A stretch of DNA of 64,000 nt. It comes from Bicyclus anynana. Lineage: Eukaryota; Arthropoda; Insecta; Lepidoptera; Nymphalidae. The notes under the pieces are model-generated. The model saw only the letters and a program-made list of their open reading frames with translations. It ran no database searches and was not told the DNA's origin. The DNA lies in contig NC_069086.1 in the NCBI RefSeq assembly GCF_947172395.1, positions 6,046,501-6,110,500 of the forward strand, written 5' to 3'. Below, in pieces: positions 32,401 through 41,400 of the stretch. Made by a program: the position numbers and the translations under genes. The first letter of the stretch is position 1, and every line of letters starts with the position of its first letter.

Positions 32401-35400
32401 GTATTTTTTTTTTCATCAAAGAAATCAATCTCCATAATTGATAATCTATACTATCTATACTTCTATACTAATATTATAAAGAGGTAAAGTTTGTAAGTTT
32501 GTAAGTTTGTCACATTTTTTAAATGGGGTAATCTTCGGAGCTACTGGTCTGATTTTAAAAATTCTTTCACCAGTAGAATGCTACATTATCGGGGAGTGCT
32601 ATAGGCTATATTTTATATTGGTATCATATATATTAGCCGAGTTATCACAGTTTTTGTCATACAGGTCGGACTGAAAATCCTCTTAAGCAGACTTATTCGC
32701 ATGCGCTGCCTTAACTATTGTGTAAAATTGAAATTAATGTATGGGGATTTTATGTATCTTTAAAAGTTCTAAAAAAAATTCCGCGACACCATATATCTAT
32801 CTTCTATATATTAGCAGATATAGTACCTTTTGTTTTTTAAAAATTATTAATTTTTATATACATAGGTTTACGTCATTATTTATACAACTAAACTTTAATC
32901 CTTATTAAAATAAATTATTTAATAATCACAAGGATATTATGGAGATAAGATTTGCCCTTTACAGTATGTTAATTACTTAAATAGTTTCGGAGATAATACA
33001 AAATTTCTAAAAGACACAGAAATTCCGCTATATGACGCCCAGAGCTTTCATTTAGGTAGTTCCCGTTCCCGTGTGAATATGGGGATCAAACATAGCCTAT
33101 GACACTCGCAAATAACGTAGCTTTCTATTGGTATAACAATTTTCCAAATCGGTCCAGTAGATCCAGAGATTACCTCCTACAACCACACGAACTTTACCTC
33201 TTTATATTATTAGCATAGAAGTCTCTATTTCTCTTGGTCATACCACCACTCTGAAAAGGACTGGACCGATTTTGCTAAGTGTAGGAATAAGATAGAGAAG
33301 TTACAGGGTAGGGTAGGGTACGGGTAGGGAAGCGTAGGGGTAGTGTAGGGGTAGGGTAGGCTTAGGGCCGGGTTTAGGGTAGTGGTAGGGTAGGGGTAGA
33401 GGTAGGGTAGTGGTAGGCTAGAGGTACGGGTAGGATAGGGAAGTAGTAGGTAGGGGTACGATAGGCGTGAGATAGGGGTACCTACGGCTGGGATAGGGGT
33501 AGGAAAGAAATAGGGTACGGGGAGGGTAGGGGTAGGATGGGGGTAGGGTGTAGGTTAGGTAGGGGTAGGGTAGGAGTAGGTTTGGGGTAGGGTAGGAGTA
33601 GGATGGGGGTAGAGGTAGGGTAGGGTAGGGGTAGGGTAGATGTAGGGGTTGGGTAGGGTTGGGGTAGTGGTAGGGTAGGGGTAGGGTAGGGTAGGGGTAG
33701 TAGTAAAGTTGACATCGAAATTTACGCGGACGAAGTCGCGGGCGTCCGCTAGTAATATATAATAATATATTTTATAGGTACCTACATTTGGCTAAGCAAC
33801 TGCAGTTTACCGCCAGTACTTTTACCCACTCTAGAGACTTATCAGAGGTTATGTCTATGGGGCGACTGGGACAACATGAGAGTTGTTGCAGAGAAGCTGG
33901 GAGAAGACAGGTGCCGTTTTGTCAGGCAAGTTTACACTTCATTATTTATTTGGACTTGTAATAAAATTGACAGAACAAGCTAAAGTATTTTTCAGATAGC
34001 ATGGGTATGGTAACAGACGCCTGTATGACGTTCATAATACGGACTATTATCGTGAATCACGGCGCAAACTTTCAAGAGTGAAACCTGACCATCCTTCATA
34101 TCGTGAAACTTTCAAGAGAGAAACGAACTGTCACCTGACCATCCTACATAAAAAGAACTGTAATGGCTCACTTGTGTCACTGTTTGCTAACTTGGTCGCT
34201 TAGGTATAAATACATCATATTTCTTTGATATCTAAGTTTTCCATGGAAAATACAGACATGGAACAAAGCTTTACCGTGCTGCCTCAATAGCTCAACATAA
34301 AGTGGACAGACTTATTACCGAGGGATGGTTGTTTGAACCCCGCCCCGCTGGATTATTGACGTACCCTCTCCTAATACAGTCTTTCCCGACTTGTTGGCGG
34401 AAATAGGAATATCTATGGCAAATATTCTTTTTTTTTATAAAAAAGGGTTTTCTTGCGAAAGGTAATTCATCACGAAATCTCGATAACCGCTTGACGTACA
34501 AAGCTGAAATTTGGTAGGGAGGTAGTCTATAGTAAGTAATTATACGCTAAGAACGGATTTTGCGATATGGCCGGATTAAAGAGGTCTAAAGGCGGACGAA
34601 GTCGCGGGCGTCCGCTAGTAACCCATATTCAAAGCTGTAAAAACTAATTTAAAAGTTGCTGGATTCATAAGGAAAAAAAAATAAATAGGAGCTTTCAGAA
34701 ACTTTCAACTTTACCAAAATAATGTTGTTAAAGAAAAAATCTTCGATTATGTGTAACTATTTTACATAGACCCACAGATGGGCTGGTGACGGCGTCGGAG
34801 GCGGCGGCGGCGGGCCTCTCTCTGAAGACGCTGGTGACGGAGGCGAAGCCGGCGGCGCATAGAGCCATCACCACCTTCGCAGCGTTGCGGGACGATGTGT
34901 ATGCTGAGCTCACAAATATTGACAAGGTGATGAACCAATTCCACAGGTTGTTTAGGGGCTTAACCAAATCATCATCCATCATATAGAAGAAAGAAAGAAA
35001 GAAAGATATTTGTTTTTAACTAATGCTACATTTTACATGAAATTCTAAATTATTACATAGCTTAGTGGAGCAATAAAAGAATATGTGCCTTGCAATATGT
35101 GGCATAACCTAGAAAAAGGCCCCAACTCGGCATTTTTCACATACTTCCTACATAAAAAAGAAGTATGCAGCACTGATTTTCTGTTAGGACCCAGTTTAGG
35201 TGCCGCCACGTAAAGCTCAACATCCTATGTTAACTATTATAAAATAGGAACCAAATTTAAACTAATTAGGTAGATAAGTACATTGGTAAAAATTAAAATA
35301 TGCACGAGTGATTCTACAAGGGCTAAATTGTTCAGTTATGCACTACGTACGTTCGGAACCCTAATATAAAAAACACAGATAAATAAAACATAATGGTGAA

Positions 35401-38400
35401 AATTAAATCATATCAGCTGCTGGACGTCTATTGCAGGACATAGGCCTTTTGTAGGGACTTCCAAACAACGAATGGCGGTATATCCATTCCCACAGGCTAG
35501 ATTATGAAATGTCTTAGGCCGGTGTCGGGCAACATACATCGGCGTGAGTAATCTAGTTTTGCGCTGACCAACCCGCATGCCCAGCGTGGTCAGTACTGGG
35601 CAAAACCGTGTATGGTCGGCAAAAATTAACACATCGTCCTGACAAGCGTAATGGCGCGGAGCCGTTACGCTTGACAGGTTGGGTACCCTGCCCCCACTGT
35701 AGTCTGCTAGTTGAGCAGTTCAGTTGTAATCGCGTTCTCGAAATGGATAGTCGTCTTCCATTTGTTAAATAGTGATGATGCAATGGTAAAATAGTGATAG
35801 TGATTCAGAAGTTCAATGGGTGAGTTATTCGTATAGTCTGACCATTGCATTGTTAGTTACTTGGCTGGGAGACGACACGAGTGGAGAAGGGGAGTGTTAG
35901 TATACTGTAAAAGACGTCTTTAACCCAACTACTAGCGGTTGCCAGTCCGTGATTCTGCTCGTGCTTGACTCTCTGATCCACAGTAGTTAATCTTGGTTTA
36001 CATCTGTTAGTATCAGCGCTTTACTTGATCTTGATTACTTCGGGTATTTGCCATCCTTGACACCTAAAGTTTAGAACCTGCTCTGAAGCTACGGCTCCGC
36101 CGTTATCAGAAGTGGAAATTAGTCATCCCCGTTATTTATGTATCAGTGGCGAAGAATGGAATTTTGACGAGGGCAAGCCAAAGAAAAGGAAATTCATAAC
36201 GATTGATTGAAACTTGATAACAACTCCGGTTTCTCATACATATTCATTACAATATTTGTATGTATGGATTTTAAACAGCAACCCGTCGGGAATCGGCCCG
36301 TATGAACTCTTCGACGCTGGTACTTACATACATAAAGCTGAGGTGTTACTCTCGCAGGTGCGAGGCGTGAAGTGGCGGCGTTTCCCGGCGCTGACGCGGC
36401 TGGTGGGCGGGCACCGGCGCGGCGAGCTCACGGTGTTGACGGGGCCCACCGGCTGCGGCAAGACCACGCTCTGCGCCGAGATGTCGCTCGACCTCGCGCA
36501 ACAGGGGGCGAGTATCTTCAAGAGCTTTGTAACATTATCATCCAGTAAACAATCGAGTATCCACTAGACCAGAAGTTCCCAAACTTTATGAATGTTATTT
36601 AAACGAGTACATACCACGATAAAATGACGAGATTTTTATTGTCGACTAGCGGACCCGGTCAAGCTTCGCGCAGACTTATGTGCAATTCTTCCTTACCCCT
36701 ACCCTACCCTACCCCTACCCTACCCCTTGACTCTTAAACGTTTGTATGGAAAATAGAAAAGGGTCGTTTTTATGGTTTTCCCGGCAATTAATCAAATTTT
36801 TGTCACCTTTTAAACCTTCCCTATACCTCCACAAACATTTCAAGACCAAGATAAGATAAATCCGTTCAGCCGTTCTCGAGTTTTAGCGAGACTAACGAAC
36901 AGAAATTCATTTTTATATATATAGAAGATATTTCAACCCAGTTGCATGGATCGTGGTCACGACGGGACTCAGTGGACACGATCCATGCAACTGGGTCGAA
37001 ATATCGACAATAAAAATCTCGTCGTTTTATCGTGGTATGTACCCGTTTAAATAACATTCATAATGAACAACCACGAAATACGTTTAAAATCATTAGTTCC
37101 CAAACTTTTCTTGTCATGTCATGAGCTGGTTCTTGCATCGCGGCACGATCCAAACTGGTCGTGCCGCGATGCAAGAACCAGCTCATGACTAAGGGCCCCG
37201 TAGGGGTTCGAAACTAGTTGGGCATACTCCGACCTAATATCACATGAGTTTAACCGTGTTTCATAATCAATTAATATGAATAACACTTACGATAGTTTAA
37301 ATTTCTTCTAACAATAATAAAATCCTTTATTCAGCTAAAAAAAAAACAAATTAAAAATCAAGAAGAAATTACAAACTAATACTAACAGAGCTTACTCTTC
37401 TACTTAAAGATACCTACTTAAATTACTAAGTTACTCTGTCTGTACTTAATATGGTGGTGAGGTTTCCACCAATACTAAGCTATGTAGCTGTGCGAGGAAG
37501 AATCTCTATGAAGATGCACTGCCGCAATATAATTGTAGTATCTGACGAATAGGAAACAAAAAATAAACACACGAAAGTTAAAGTAATTTAAAAACCCCCG
37601 TGTTTCAATTTATTAACATATTTTTTCAATTTTTGCTATGTATCTAGTTCACTTCAGGATAGAGGGGCACAAAAAGGGAGATTGCGATTGCTTAGGGAAT
37701 CAAGTTACCTTAGGCTCAGTCCAGAAAGGGCGAATTCGCCGCGATTCTTTCGCGCGTATTAAGCGCGACCGTTGTGTCCACCAGCGTACCAGCGCGCGTA
37801 CCAGCGCGTACCAGCGCGCGAGCATTTGGGGAGGAATACAGTACGAAATATGGAGTTGAACGTGCACTCGCTCTAGTGTTCGCGCGTTACCTGGACGCAA
37901 CAAGGCGTCCCTAGTACGTAGATGCTTGTGGACGCGATGGATTGATGTCTAGTACTTCGACGCGCGTATGAATTCGCGCGATACGATTCGCGACGAATTC
38001 GCCCCTTCTGGACAAGGTCTTAATTCAGCACTGCGCGCGATATACAGGTAACGACTCTATGGGGCAGTTTCGAGATCCGCAACTTCCGGCTGGCGCGCAC
38101 GATGCTGCAGCAGTTCGCCGGCGTGCCGCTGGAGCAGAACCTGCAGGACTTCCCCAAGTTTGCTGATGAGTTCCAGAAACTTCCCGTCTACTACCTCGCC
38201 TTCCACGGACAACAACCCATCAAAGTTGTAATGGAGGTATTTACCAGATATTTTAATCTAGCGCGTAAACATATTCGTATTAATCCTCTTTGACATAAGA
38301 ATTACAAGAATTTTATCTCACGCTCGCGTCTAATTTTACATACATTTGCCGACCACCTACGTATTGTCCACGTACGTTTTATATACTTCGCGACGACCTG

Positions 38401-41400
38401 CTTTTCTGTCCAAGCAGTCCCCCAGATTAAGTACGCACTGTGAATATGTATGTATGCATGACAGACGCTCTGAGATAGTTTTTGATTATTCTAAAGTTAG
38501 ATATAAACAGCTATAAATTATGAGTAGGTATGTAATTTGGTGGTTACAAATGGTTCTGGATTTCAGATTCTGGAAAAGTTAGGAGCCTGATATTTGGGTA
38601 AATGATATTTCAAAGTGTTAGCTTCGTTATGACTATACAAAATACACAATTTGTGAAACTTTTCTCGATAGTTTATTTTTTTTGAAAAATACATGTTTTA
38701 CTAACATTTTTTAAATTTTTGTTTTGTATAGAAAATTAGGTATATATCTTGAACATGGCCATTTTGTTTTTCGTTATGTTGTTTAATTTACTTGCAATTA
38801 GGTAAAAATGGTTTTGGCGCTCACGTCATAAAATTTCCGTCGCGCGTCAATCGCTCCGTGCTCTTCACTCACGTGAAAGTCATAATTCGGCGTCTCGCTT
38901 GCGCTTCGAATTTTATCCATATCGTACCGACGTGCTTCGCGCTCTTAAGATCTTTCTATAAATACCCTCTCATTTTGCTATATTAGCTTTCTGCTATCAC
39001 ATCGCAGGCGGTGGAGCATGCGCGCTACATGCACGACATAGCGCACGTGGTGGTGGACAACGTGCAGTTCATGCTGGGGCTGGGCGAGGAACGCGAGGGC
39101 GACCGCTACCTGCGGCAGGACGCCGTCATCGCCGCCTTCCGCACGTTCGCCACCGCGCGCCACTGCCACGTCACGCTCGTCATGCACCCGCGGAAGGTAC
39201 ACGACCTCAGACTAATTAGATAAAGACCTGCCTCGCAAGACATTATTTTTCTGTCAAAGTATATGATCAACGATCTTATGCGCTTTTAAACACTGTCTCT
39301 ATAGAATCGATGTTTCATAGTTTACAATCGTGTCCGTCGGTTAAAAACCTCCGTAAAAATACCTTTTTGTGTAGTTAAATGGTGTAAAAAACGAACAAAA
39401 ACTGCTAGTTTAGTATAAGATATGTATGAAATCTAAGCTTCCTTTGGAAATGGCAGAAAATATTGTTCGTGAATTTGAGTGCGATACTAGTCCTTATGTA
39501 TTTAGTCTGAGTACACGACACACGCTACATGCGCGACACGCTCGCCCGTGGGGTGGACAACGTGCAGTTCATGCTGGGGCTCATGGGGTTGCTCATGTTT
39601 GGGGTTCATGGGGAACGCGAGGTAGCGACCTTGAAGATTGATGCGGACACAGGGCGGTAGGTACTAAGTGCGTGTGCCTCATGTGCCTGTAACTATATGG
39701 GCAATCCTTCAGACTAAGCTGATTGTTGGCAGAAATAAGAATGGCAGTAGTACTTTCCAGAAGTGCTTTATCAAATAATAAAATCTTCTTTTACTTTATA
39801 AACATGGTGGTGTACATGTGTAAAAAAATTGCCAATAAAAGGTTTATTTATCCACAACTTTGTATTCAAATTAGTATAATAAAGTTTAAAAATTCCAATT
39901 TTGTTTTCAGGAACGTAATTCTGAAGACCTCTCGACCAGCTCTATATTTGGCAGCGCCAAGGCATCACAGGAAGCGGATAATGTCCTCATCATACAAGTA
40001 ACTATATTATGGCGGGTTTTAAACAAAGAAAATCAGTTCTTTAAAACGACATACGTTTAATGTCAAATAAAACCCACTATTACACAATATTGAACATATA
40101 AAACCGAACATTTACAAGAGTTAGGACATATGCGAAATACAAACGCTACGGACTTCCCCGAGTACGTAAGGGAGCAAGCATAACCGCGCGTACGCATAGC
40201 TCGATGGTTCGGAACGCACTGAAGGGTAGAGGCGGCGGGCGGCGGGCGTCGACATGGAGATAGAGACGCTCGCCCGCCGATCGGAGAGGCCGCTCGGGTT
40301 TACGATTGTAACCGAGTATAACTTATTACAGGCGCTATAGTCTCCCCCTCCAAGTCACGAATACGCCTCGGGAGTGACTTGGCAGATCTACCTTTCTTAC
40401 GCTTTGAGAGGAGTTTTCCCTCAGAGAGATAAGGCGTCAACCCACTGACATGGTACTTCCCTAACAATACCCCATCCTTATCTTCCACTTCAAATGATGT
40501 AGGGCTAACAAGACGACGAATGCGATATGGTCCATCCCGACGGGGACCGAACTTTGCCGTATACCCTTGAGCGGCAGAGCTAAGTCGGTGGTTTTCTAAT
40601 AAGACCAGATCACCTACCTGGTATGAAGGCTCTTCACGACGATGTTTATCAGCTACAGCCTTGCGTCTTTCCTGTTGCCTCTTCACTCGATTAGCTGCTA
40701 CCTTTGGCAGACGAGCAGCATCATTTTCAAAATCCTGAATAATTTTCTTAATTTCCGGATCTGCGAGCTGGGTGGCTGTAATTTTATCAGGCGACTTGTG
40801 AGGCAAGTCGGCACCCACAGCAAAGGCACTCGCGTCCGTTCGGAGAATAAAAGGCTCGTTAAAATCCGGTTGTCTGGGGATCGGGCTAGAAGTAAGTCTT
40901 ACCTTTAACTGCTCAAAAGCATTCGACTCATCCTCCCCCCAGTGCCAACGTCGTTTTTTCGTTGTAAGATCAGTAAGTGGACGTGCAACCTCAGAGAACT
41001 GAGGAATAAACTTCCGAAACCAAGAGCAGGTCTGTAAAAAGGTTCTCAACTCTTTAAGGTTTTTCGGAGGTTTCATGTCCAGCACAGCTTGCACTTTACC
41101 TGGATCAGGTTCAATACCTACCACGTGATCTAAGTACTTCAGCTTTGGTCTCGCAACAACACACTTGTCTCGGTTGATTCTAATCCCTTCTGCTAACATT
41201 CTGTCAACCTTCGGTCGCATGTTTACCCTTTTGGATGGATTCACCCTATAGGGAGGTACTGAAATAGGTGCGCACTCACCAGTATCGATTCGATGAACAG
41301 CAAACTTAGTGGGAGCTCCCCCTGGCTGGAAGATATCATCATTCTTCTCCAATAAAGCCGATGAAGCATCCCGTTGCTGTGAGTCTAAAGAAGAACCTTC

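Noticed and set aside
33300..33712. Interstitial telomere
   Set aside because: Units are irregular GGGTA/GGGGTA, not TTAGG, and similar tracts occur inside a dispersed repeat at several sites.
33482..33715. 77-codon frame of Leu/Pro/Thr repeats
   Set aside because: It is the translation of the GGGTA array on the opposite strand; not a protein gene.
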